Source of the DNA: GWB1-37-8 sp964603935
GTDB lineage: Bacteria; Patescibacteriota; Microgenomatia; Levybacterales; UBA12049
Assembly: GCA_964603935.1 (NCBI GenBank)
Contig: CAZRWL010000038.1
Coordinates: 1 to 5,779, forward strand
Reading direction: 5' to 3'
Length of the DNA stretch: 5,779 bases
Position 1 is the first letter of the stretch; each line of letters begins with the position of its first letter. Below the pieces are notes generated by a model. It saw only the letters and a program-made list of their open reading frames with translations. It ran no database searches and had not been told where the DNA came from. Both the position numbers and the translations under genes were made by a program. Positions 1 through 5,779 of the stretch are shown here, piece after piece.

Positions 1-169
1 AAATGAATGAGAGAAAGGGAATAAGATCGTACCAGGAAAGTGTTTTTTTACATGACTCACAATAAGATCTGCCTTTAAAAATTGTTTCTTCACGGGGAAG
101 ACGATCAATTAATACATTAATAAATGAACCTATGGATAAACCGAAAATGAAAAGAAGAAAAGTTACCAT
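1..169 (-). CDS. pilD: Prepilin peptidase (type IV leader peptidase / N-methyltransferase), N-terminal fragment cut by window edge
   Basis: Only the first 56 codons are inside the window; the gene continues past position 1. Reading the minus strand from the ATG at 169 gives a hydrophobic first helix (about residues 3-22) with the GLSIGSFINVLIDRLPRE motif at 10-27. A cytoplasmic stretch follows with CESC (C37, C40), then LSWYDLIPFLSF (44-55). This is the order seen in the N-terminal DiS_P_DiS domain of PilD/GspO/ComC enzymes, where the CxxC is the first half of a tetracysteine zinc site. The family is an inner-membrane aspartic protease that cuts pilin leaders after glycine; many members also N-methylate the new N-terminus. 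The catalytic aspartates and second CxxC would lie outside the window. The ATG at 169 gives the usual short N-terminus; a TTG at 193 would add eight residues, and neither has a good ribosome binding site. It lies 44 bp downstream of the methyltransferase gene on the same strand, so co-transcription is likely. The likely substrate type, a pseudopilin, is encoded at 5205-5771. Confidence 0.9.
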   Translation of the reverse strand, partial: MVTFLLFIFGLSIGSFINVLIDRLPREETIFKGRSYCESCKKTLSWYDLIPFLSFI

Positions 170-213
170 GATTTTATGAATACTCTTTACCAACCTTATT
201 GTTTAGTTGCATT

Positions 214-888
214 TTATTTTGATATTAAATAAGCAACACCCATTCCTAGATTAAACTTTTTCTTTTTCTTTATTGACAAACCAGATAATATTATCAGCTT
301 TTCTAGATTCTTCAAGTTAAAAGAATGCAAATGTGAGTTTTTCCATACTTTTCCCCTAAATTTCTTCCAAATAAACCATATTATTGTAAAAAGCATGCTT
401 CCAGAATCTAATTCAATAATAATAGATCCATCCTTTTTTATGACTCTTTTTAATTCAAATAGTACTTTTTCCGGTTCTTGAACATGCTCAAGAACTTCTG
501 TACATAAAACAAGATCAAAAGCCTTATTGGCAAATGGTAATTTATGGGCATCTCCAATGTAAAAATTTATATTATGATATTTCTTCTTACCATAGGAAAC
601 GGCTCTATTATATATATCCACACCCGTACAACTAGAATTAGGAAATATAATTGAAATATCATATAAAAAATGTCCGCTCGCACACCCTACGTCTAAAATA
701 GTCTCGGGATCAAAAGAAACTAGCTTGGTAATTGTCCTTAATTTTCCTGCATGCCAAAACCGTTGCAAAAAGTTACTTTTCTGATAGTAATCAGGAGGAA
801 CTTGCTCAATAATTTCTTCTAAATTTATACATTTTTTATAGCTTTTACTATTATTATAATTTTCCTTAAGAGAAAATGCTTTAAACAT
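214..888 (-). CDS. Class I SAM-dependent methyltransferase (Methyltransf_11/UbiG-like), substrate unknown
   Basis: The protein has 224 residues, a normal size for a single-domain Rossmann-fold methyltransferase. SAM-binding motif I is ILDVGCASGHF (64-74), the acidic ribose-binding residue is D91 in CTGVDIY (87-93), and D113-A-H follows in the next strand region. FDLVLCTEVLEHVQEPE (124-140) is the typical motif before the helix carrying EVLEH. The C-terminal HLHSFNLKNLEKLIILSGL (186-204) matches the usual lid region of this group. The N-terminal PPDYYQKSNFLQRFWHAGKL (31-50) resembles the lead-in of methyltransferases found near glycan and envelope genes; that resemblance is from memory. A hydrophobic stretch (164-174) followed by basic residues and a KKKKK run (207-211) could help membrane contact. 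The substrate cannot be read from sequence; a sugar or lipid-linked intermediate fits the neighbours better than quinone methylation, but this is inference. The ATG at 888 is the only Met before residue 165; no Shine-Dalgarno site precedes it. It is divergent from the YfhO gene and upstream of pilD on the same strand. Confidence 0.9.
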   Translation of the reverse strand: MFKAFSLKENYNNSKSYKKCINLEEIIEQVPPDYYQKSNFLQRFWHAGKLRTITKLVSFDPETILDVGCASGHFLYDISIIFPNSSCTGVDIYNRAVSYGKKKYHNINFYIGDAHKLPFANKAFDLVLCTEVLEHVQEPEKVLFELKRVIKKDGSIIIELDSGSMLFTIIWFIWKKFRGKVWKNSHLHSFNLKNLEKLIILSGLSIKKKKKFNLGMGVAYLISK

Positions 889-936
889 AAGTTATTAAAC
901 TATGATATATTGTTTTTATTCTAGCACCTTTCTTTT
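889..936. promoter_or_regulatory. Divergent intergenic gap, probable back-to-back promoter region
   Basis: These 48 bp are the only space between the start codons of the minus-strand methyltransferase and the plus-strand YfhO gene, so both transcripts probably start here or just inside the flanking 5' ends. The most promoter-like part is the AT-rich TATGATATATTG at 901-912. TATGAT (901-906) could be a plus-strand -10 box, and its complement contains TATCAT for the minus strand. No convincing -35 hexamer is visible at the right spacing for either direction. No operator palindrome or riboswitch-like structure is seen. Neither start codon has an AGGAGG-like site, so leaders may be very short. 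Confidence 0.3.
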
Positions 937-3183
937 ATGCAACGCCGGTATTTTATTAATATCATAATCTATTTGGTAATTATTGTTATTGTTTTTATTT
1001 CTTTTATTAATCTATTCTACCCAAAACTGCAAATTTTCTCTACTCCTGATTTCGGCGAGAGCGATCTTTGGATGTTTAATATTCCGATAAAATTTTTTTT
1101 AAGCACCAGCTTAAAACAAAATATGCTACCTCTCTGGTCTAAAGATATTGGTAGCGGTTTTCCATTAATTGCAGAGTCTCAAATTGGAGCATTTAATCCA
1201 ATAAATTTAATAATTTATAAATTTCTTCCATTTGTTGTTGCTTTTAACATTTTATATATTGTAACGTTTTTAACTACTGCATTTGGAACATTTTTTTTCT
1301 GCCGTTCTATTTCTATTTCAAAGATTTCATCTTTTTTTTCCAGTATTATATTTACTTTTTCAGGTTTCTTCATTGCGCATATTACGCATGTCAATCTAAT
1401 TCAAACAGCCTCATTATTACCATGGTTGTTTTTTTTGACATATAAAATTTTTCAAAAACCCCAAAAGAATTTTGTCATATTTTTTTCCCTGGCAACTACC
1501 ATCAGTTTTTTCTCCGGCTTTGCTCAGGTAACATTTATAACATTTATAGGTATTTTTCTTTTTTTAGTCTTCCTAATTTTTAACAAATTATTTTCTGGTA
1601 AAGATAAAAAATTCATGGATAAAAATATCTTTACTCCGGTTATTATGATAGTTATCGGTGTTATTGGAGGAATAGCTATTTCAAGTATTCAGTTAATTCC
1701 GTCTTTTGAGTTTCTTTTGCTCTCACAACGATCACAGGGTTTTTCATTACAAAATGCTACGTATTTTTCTTTTCCGCCAGAACATTTGCTAGGCTTTATA
1801 GACCCGTTTGTTTTTGGCAACCCCGCGACTGGCACATATCCACCTTTTTGGATATTTAACGGTTCTATTTTTTGGGAAAATACCGGCTATATAGGTATTC
1901 TTCCTATTCTGTTAATTTTTTTATGTTTTATAAAAATTAAAAAAAATAAGTTTATTATTTTTTTTCTACTACTCCTTCTAATAAGCGCGCTTCTTATGCT
2001 TGGAAGTTATTCACCTATTAAAGGAATATATTCATTGCCATTATTTTCATTATTCCATGTTCCATCCAGATTTATTCTTCTTTTTATTTGGGCAAGTGCT
2101 CTGCTTACTGGCATATCACTTAATCAATTACAAGTATTCTTAAAAAAATACATGGGCCGTTTTTCTTATGTAATAATTACTATATTAATTTCTCTTAGTT
2201 TTTTTAACATTTATTTTGCTTGGAAGTCATATCATATGCTTTTGCCTGCCTCACAATTACTAGATCCTCCTCAAACAGCAAAATTAATTAAAAATAGTGG
2301 AAACAATGGAAAAATATTAACAATTGGAGATGGAGAAATTTGGAATAAAGTTTTTGTTAACAGCGGCTGGCCCGATACAAAACCATATCTTTATTTTCGA
2401 AATTCATTAAGACAAAATTTTAATATTATTTTTGATATAAAACAAAGCGCAGTATATGCAGGCAGCATATTAAGAAGGTCTGGTGAGCTTATTAATTTAA
2501 CCTCATCAGGAATAAGACAGCGCATGAATGATCAAAAAATAGCTATAGCTCCGGCATCAATTAAACTTCTCAAACTTCAAAATGTGGGTACAATTATAAG
2601 CACATTTGATGTCGAAGGAGATGAGTTTAAAAAGATAGCAACAGTAAAAAGCAATATTTCAGGCATTTCTAATTTTTATGTTTATCAGCAAACTCAGCTT
2701 AACAGAGCATTTGTTGTGTATAAAAAAATAGTAAGCAAAAAAGAAGATATACCTAATTTACTAATAAGTGATAGTTTTAATCCATTAAGCGAAGTTTTAT
2801 TAGAAACAAATGATAAAAGTAATCTCAATGCAAATAATATCAGTCCAAAAGTAAAAATAGCAGAAGACAGCGACAATGTTCTTAAATTAAAAATCGACGA
2901 TAATCCGTCTTTAGGATATTTAGTTGTTTCCGACACATATTACCCGGGTTGGGAAGCAACAATCGACGGTAAAAAAACAAATATTCTGGTTGCAAATTTA
3001 GCACAGCGGGCTATCTTACTGCCTTCTGGCACGCACACAGTAATTTTTACATATAAGCCAATTTCTTTTTTAATCGGCGCACTTATTACCATGATTTCTA
3101 TGCTAATTGCTGTAATATTACTAATTCTTCCAAAGAATCTTCTGTTAAACAAAACTAGAAAGCTACTTTTGTTTTTTATCTAA
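937..3183 (+). CDS. YfhO-family polytopic membrane protein (GT-C-like, probable envelope glycosylation)
   Basis: This 748-residue protein has an N-terminal membrane region, a large soluble part (about 430-705) and a final membrane helix (about 711-733). The first helix spans about 7-28. The loop after it has acidic residues D38, E41 and D43, then LPLWSKDIGSGFPLIAESQ (64-82) and NPIN (87-90), matching the YfhO (PF09586) pattern of 'PlWnp..g.G.Pl.a'. Further family marks are QLIPSFEFLLLSQRS (252-266), NTGYIGILP (315-323) and FHVPSRF (373-379). The C-terminal domain carries SDTYYPGWEATIDGK (665-679) and LPSGTHTVIFTYKP (about 695-708), a YfhO hallmark. Firmicute YfhO/GtlB relatives are needed to glycosylate lipoteichoic acid, probably using undecaprenyl-linked sugar outside the membrane. 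The acceptor here is unknown. The ATG at 937 precedes a good first helix, though its upstream sequence has no Shine-Dalgarno site. It is the only plus-strand gene, and its last 21 bp overlap the convergent DUF2723 gene. Confidence 0.9.
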   Translation: MQRRYFINIIIYLVIIVIVFISFINLFYPKLQIFSTPDFGESDLWMFNIPIKFFLSTSLKQNMLPLWSKDIGSGFPLIAESQIGAFNPINLIIYKFLPFVVAFNILYIVTFLTTAFGTFFFCRSISISKISSFFSSIIFTFSGFFIAHITHVNLIQTASLLPWLFFLTYKIFQKPQKNFVIFFSLATTISFFSGFAQVTFITFIGIFLFLVFLIFNKLFSGKDKKFMDKNIFTPVIMIVIGVIGGIAISSIQLIPSFEFLLLSQRSQGFSLQNATYFSFPPEHLLGFIDPFVFGNPATGTYPPFWIFNGSIFWENTGYIGILPILLIFLCFIKIKKNKFIIFFLLLLLISALLMLGSYSPIKGIYSLPLFSLFHVPSRFILLFIWASALLTGISLNQLQVFLKKYMGRFSYVIITILISLSFFNIYFAWKSYHMLLPASQLLDPPQTAKLIKNSGNNGKILTIGDGEIWNKVFVNSGWPDTKPYLYFRNSLRQNFNIIFDIKQSAVYAGSILRRSGELINLTSSGIRQRMNDQKIAIAPASIKLLKLQNVGTIISTFDVEGDEFKKIATVKSNISGISNFYVYQQTQLNRAFVVYKKIVSKKEDIPNLLISDSFNPLSEVLLETNDKSNLNANNISPKVKIAEDSDNVLKLKIDDNPSLGYLVVSDTYYPGWEATIDGKKTNILVANLAQRAILLPSGTHTVIFTYKPISFLIGALITMISMLIAVILLILPKNLLLNKTRKLLLFFI
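3147..3174. terminator. Imperfect palindrome in the convergent gene overlap, candidate bidirectional terminator
   Basis: AAACAAAA (3147-3154) pairs perfectly with TTTTGTTT (3167-3174). After one C-C mismatch, TAG (3156-3158) pairs with CTA (3163-3165) around a four-base AAAG loop. On the plus strand a T run extends to 3177; on the minus strand the 3' arm itself is T-rich. The element lies at the 3' ends of both convergent genes: the minus-strand stop codon (3163-3165) is in the stem and the plus-strand stop (3181-3183) is just beyond it. The stem is very AT-rich, so it would be a weak classical terminator, and chance in AT-rich DNA cannot be excluded. Confidence 0.35.
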
Positions 3184-5226
3184 AAACTTCTCAATTTGTT
3201 TGGGAACGGAGATACTAAATGTATTTTCAAATTTTGCTGCCACTTGCTGCGCTTTAGTCATATTTTTAAAACAGTTTGCATATGTTGCATAAAGCAGTAC
3301 TGCAGCCGGCTTATCGGACATATCTACTTCCAATACCTTATTAAACATTTTTTCCGCCTGATCACATTTGTGCTGACTTAGATAAACATATCCTAAACCA
3401 CTATAGCCATATTTATCTTTAGGGTTTACCGTAACAGCCTGGTTAAAGTACTTGGTAGCAGTATCCATATCTTCATATGAAGATACAATATAGTCACCAA
3501 TATTTGCCAAAGCCGAACTATAATAACTTGGTATAGAAGCAATGGTTAGATTATGATACGAAGGTTTAGAAATTAAATTAGGGTATGGAATATGTAGAGT
3601 TGACCATATTCTTACCTCTTCGCTCAGAAAATCTTTTTCGGAGGGCATATTCTTTTTTTCCGGTATAAATTTAAATACCAAACCAAACGGAACCCAGTAA
3701 TCGTTATTCTCCAACTTAGAAAGAGAAAACACACTTCTTTTTTGTGCAACAATCTTTAATACTTCAACGAGTTCTTTTTCCTTAGATACTTTATTTTTTC
3801 TTTTTTGAGCAAGCTCTGTCTTTTCTTTTATAAAAACATTACTGATCTCAATTCCTGATGAATTTATTATTTCTATATCTGTTCTTTTTTTTAATGCATA
3901 TTTTATATATTCTGTATTAAAATACGGAGTATCGCCTCTTATTAAAAGTAAGGAATCTTTGGGTAGGGGATACAAAATATCTTTAGCAAGATTATCTCCT
4001 ATCCAAACTTTAGATAAATCTGTTTTGGGAAAATTATATTTAAACAAAAATATAGGCAACAAAAAAAATAATGCATAGAAGGCATACTTGTAGATTTTTT
4101 TCATTTCAAACTTAGGCATAAGTCTCTTTAAGATGGTATTTAGAGTTTCAACAAAAAATATTACTCCGAACGGAATAAAAAATATAAAAAATATAAAAGG
4201 CATAATAAAAAAACGCTCTGCAATTCCTATATGAAAATACTGAATTAGCGGAAAACCGGCATATCCGGTAAATATAGGACCGGAAAGCAAAAAAGCAATT
4301 AATAAGGAGAAAAATACAAACTTGTCTTTTCGATAAAGCTTAAAACTTCCAAGTGTAGCCAAAAAAACACCAACCGGAGTAACATTTATAAAAAGCTGTT
4401 GGAAAAAATTCTTTACCTCCAAATACCGGTGGAAAGTTGGCACTACTAACGAAAGATTGGAAAAAGCGCTGGAGAATGTGCCATAATCCTGTCTTAACAA
4501 TAATCTTAAAAAATTATTTATATTAATTGCATTATCCCAATTAATGGGAGGCTGTTTTAAAGCCGCCAATGGCACATATAAATATACAGAAAATCCCAAT
4601 AAAACTAAAAGAAAACCCTTAACGATTATCCGCCAATTAACAAAAATGCTTTTATTAGCTTTGTAGATAAGAAGTAAAAGGGAGGGGATTATAAGAACAA
4701 TTGTGTGATGATTTGTGAGTGCCAAACCAAAAGCAAAAGATAAAAAATAAAAATACTTTTCTTTTTTTGTTTTATAATAAGAAATTGCAAAATATAAAAG
4801 CGTTGTGGCAAAAAAGGTATTTAAGGCAAAAACTTCTGCAACTTCCGCGTAAAGCCAAAAAATATAAAAAAATGCAATATAAAAAGAAGTAAAGACCGAA
4901 AGCATAGTGTTTTTTGTAAGCCTTAAAATTGTAAAATAAACAAAATATACAGAAAAAGCAGAAAAAACAGCAGAAAGAATTCCCACCTTAAAAGCCGGCG
5001 TAGCATTAATCGGTAAAAAATTAATTAGAATTCCCAAAAACGTAAATAAAGGGTAACCTGGAGGATGCGCAACTCCAAAAACCGAAGCAGCAGAAACCAA
5101 ATCCCCAACATCCCCGCCGTATACGCTTGGAGATAAATTATGCAAATAAACAAGCAACGTAGAAAAAAACAAAAAAAGTGGCAAAATTAAATGTGATAAT
5201 TTACTTACTGTGCGCACCAGAAACAT
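3163..5226 (-). CDS. DUF2723 GT-C-like membrane protein with C-terminal TPR repeats
   Basis: This 687-residue protein starts with a membrane helix (about 12-29), then SVYGGDVGDLVSAASVFGVA (34-53) and HPPGYPLFTFLG (54-65), the signature of DUF2723 (PF11028). D39 and D42 in the first outer loop are candidate GT-C catalytic acids. Later family marks are YAEVAEVFALN (126-136), GLALTNHHT (167-175), VYLYVPLAALKQPPINWDN (214-232), LLLRQDYGTF (242-251) and AERFF (336-340). Many helices run to about residue 396. A soluble domain follows with LPKDSLLLIRGDTPYFNTEY (421-440) and KKRTDIEIIN (446-455). At the end, two good TPR units (about 571-638) and a weaker third (639-670) are visible. The family is thought to act as lipid-linked-sugar or mannosyltransferase-like enzymes, but its substrate is not established. 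The ATG at 5226 lies inside the end of the pseudopilin gene (22-bp overlap), suggesting translational coupling. It ends in TAG at 3163, overlapping the YfhO gene end. Confidence 0.9.
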   Translation of the reverse strand: MFLVRTVSKLSHLILPLFLFFSTLLVYLHNLSPSVYGGDVGDLVSAASVFGVAHPPGYPLFTFLGILINFLPINATPAFKVGILSAVFSAFSVYFVYFTILRLTKNTMLSVFTSFYIAFFYIFWLYAEVAEVFALNTFFATTLLYFAISYYKTKKEKYFYFLSFAFGLALTNHHTIVLIIPSLLLLIYKANKSIFVNWRIIVKGFLLVLLGFSVYLYVPLAALKQPPINWDNAININNFLRLLLRQDYGTFSSAFSNLSLVVPTFHRYLEVKNFFQQLFINVTPVGVFLATLGSFKLYRKDKFVFFSLLIAFLLSGPIFTGYAGFPLIQYFHIGIAERFFIMPFIFFIFFIPFGVIFFVETLNTILKRLMPKFEMKKIYKYAFYALFFLLPIFLFKYNFPKTDLSKVWIGDNLAKDILYPLPKDSLLLIRGDTPYFNTEYIKYALKKRTDIEIINSSGIEISNVFIKEKTELAQKRKNKVSKEKELVEVLKIVAQKRSVFSLSKLENNDYWVPFGLVFKFIPEKKNMPSEKDFLSEEVRIWSTLHIPYPNLISKPSYHNLTIASIPSYYSSALANIGDYIVSSYEDMDTATKYFNQAVTVNPKDKYGYSGLGYVYLSQHKCDQAEKMFNKVLEVDMSDKPAAVLLYATYANCFKNMTKAQQVAAKFENTFSISVPKQIEKFLDKKQK

Positions 5227-5771
5227 TCATTTGCGGCCCCTGGTGTTTTTGAAGTATAGCCGCTTGTACCAGCCTCTTCACCATCTGGCCCGTACTTGCA
5301 GTTTGCATCTTTTGCCTGAGATTTTGATTGAGGCTGGAAGCAGGCAACAATATTATTATCAGGGTTAAGAGTTCCACTGCTTATATATATTTTTTTCAAG
5401 GTATCACCAACCGTTGTAAAACCAGTTTTCAGCTCACCATCTCCAATTAACGCATTTAAACACCCTCCTATATTTGTATTTGCAGGATTAAGAGTAATAT
5501 CTGTTGCTGCAGACATTGCAAGCAATGTGCACCCACCAACTAATGTATTTGCTGTATCTGCCCATGGCAATGCATTATGCGTTGTATAGTAACGGATATT
5601 TGCGTTTACAAATTCGACTGCTGCGTTTTTAACATTTGCGTCTTGAGCTTTTTTAAGCTGTTCAAACGGATCAATAGTTGCAATGAGTGCAGAAGCAAGG
5701 ATACCTAAAATACCAATAACAACTAAAAGTTCTATAAGGGTAAAACCTGCAGATGATCTAATTTTTTTCAT
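5205..5771 (-). CDS. Type IV pilin-like pseudopilin with N-terminal methylation motif
   Basis: The 188-residue protein begins with a short basic leader and AGFTLIELLVVIGILGILAS (8-27). A prepilin peptidase would cut between G9 and F10, leaving F10 as the N-terminus and E14 as the conserved Glu5 used in pilus assembly. The hydrophobic helix continues to about residue 33. The following IDPFEQLKKAQDANVKNAAV (33-52) and RYYTTHNALPW (60-70) resemble pseudopilins I associate with Microgenomates genomes. The globular part is rich in Thr, Asn, Ala and Gly and has six cysteines (C81, C104, C144, C158, C183, C186), the last pair as CFWC near the C-terminus. It is probably an exported, membrane-anchored subunit of a type IV pilus or type II secretion-like filament. 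Major or minor status cannot be told. Only eight bases upstream of the ATG at 5771 are in the window, so promoter and ribosome binding site are not visible. It heads a likely operon with the overlapping DUF2723 gene. Confidence 0.92.
   Translation of the reverse strand: MKKIRSSAGFTLIELLVVIGILGILASALIATIDPFEQLKKAQDANVKNAAVEFVNANIRYYTTHNALPWADTANTLVGGCTLLAMSAATDITLNPANTNIGGCLNALIGDGELKTGFTTVGDTLKKIYISSGTLNPDNNIVACFQPQSKSQAKDANCKYGPDGEEAGTSGYTSKTPGAANECFWCAQ
5237..5241 (-). promoter_or_regulatory. Possible Shine-Dalgarno site for the DUF2723 gene
   Basis: AGGGG on the minus strand lies ten bases before the ATG at 5226, inside the pseudopilin coding region. It is the only purine-rich, GG-containing site at usable spacing before any start codon in the window, and it supports the ATG at 5226 over the GTG three codons later (5217-5215). 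The bases also encode pseudopilin residues, so the match could be incidental. Confidence 0.4.
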
Positions 5772-5779
5772 AAATAAAT

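Noticed and set aside
170..213. Possible terminator or small RNA between the methyltransferase and pilD genes
   Set aside because: The 44-bp gap shows no stem-loop with a T run and no promoter-like pair; it is most simply an intra-operon spacer.
254..272. Short tandem TTTTTC repeat near the 3' end of the methyltransferase gene
   Set aside because: Only about two copies, explained by the KKKKK run near the C-terminus; too short to call a repeat locus.
1093..1100. Runs of eight T in the YfhO gene (for example 1093-1100) as possible phase-variation sites
   Set aside because: Such runs are common in AT-rich genes encoding Phe-rich membrane helices, and the reading frame is intact through all of them. 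No sign of switching can be read from a single sequence.
1939..1965. Perfect 11-bp inverted repeat (1939-1949 with 1955-1965) with a five-base loop
   Set aside because: It is made only of A and T and is explained by coding: a Lys-rich cytoplasmic turn followed directly by a Phe/Ile-rich helix in the YfhO protein. A mid-gene terminator is unlikely.
2694..3152. Open frames on the minus strand (2694-2936 and 2940-3152) opposite the YfhO gene
   Set aside because: They are antisense to a well-supported coding region with clear YfhO C-terminal motifs, and their translations show no domain, signal or membrane logic of their own.
3196..3381. Short plus-strand open frame opposite the TPR end of the DUF2723 gene
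   Set aside because: Its cysteine- and phenylalanine-rich translation is what antisense reading of the TPR codons gives. It has no ribosome binding site and no recognisable motif.

Overview
The window is AT-rich (about one third G+C by eye) and densely coding. It holds five protein genes and no RNA genes, insertion sequences, CRISPR array or long non-coding stretch. The style suggests a small-genome Candidate Phyla Radiation (Patescibacteria) bacterium, most likely of the Microgenomates group. The pointers are a pseudopilin with an 'ALIATIDPFEQLKKAQDANV' neck, a DUF2723 membrane protein with a TPR tail, a YfhO-family protein, low G+C, tight or overlapping genes and few Shine-Dalgarno sites. 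The lineage is inferred from remembered family style; no search was run.

Layout from left to right. Positions 1-169 (minus) carry the N-terminal 56 codons of a prepilin peptidase (PilD/GspO type), cut by the window edge. Its GSFINVLIDRLP motif and first zinc-type CxxC pair are visible. Positions 214-888 (minus) encode a class I SAM-dependent methyltransferase. A 48-bp divergent gap (889-936) separates it from 937-3183 (plus), a 748-residue YfhO-family polytopic membrane protein. That gene runs tail-to-tail into 3163-5226 (minus), a 687-residue DUF2723 GT-C-like membrane protein with a C-terminal TPR module; the two coding regions overlap by 21 bp inside an imperfect palindrome. Finally, 5205-5771 (minus) encodes a type IV pilin-like pseudopilin whose 3' end overlaps the start of the DUF2723 gene by 22 bp.

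How the genes may work together. The pseudopilin at the right edge is the kind of substrate that the prepilin peptidase at the left edge cleaves and N-methylates. Between them lie two different large membrane proteins of the GT-C type (lipid-linked-sugar transferase fold) and a small-molecule-type methyltransferase. A simple reading is a surface-appendage or cell-envelope locus in which a pilin-like protein, or another envelope polymer, is exported, processed and possibly glycosylated. The glycosylation link is inference from gene neighbourhood, not from a catalytic motif tied to pilin. Four of the five genes lie on the minus strand; the YfhO gene is the lone plus-strand gene and splits them into two likely transcription units (pseudopilin-DUF2723 and methyltransferase-peptidase).

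Nothing here is clearly a new biological system. The most notable points are the pairing of peptidase and pseudopilin around two GT-C-like proteins, the cysteine-rich pseudopilin ending in CxxC, the TPR tail on the DUF2723 protein, and the palindrome within the convergent overlap.
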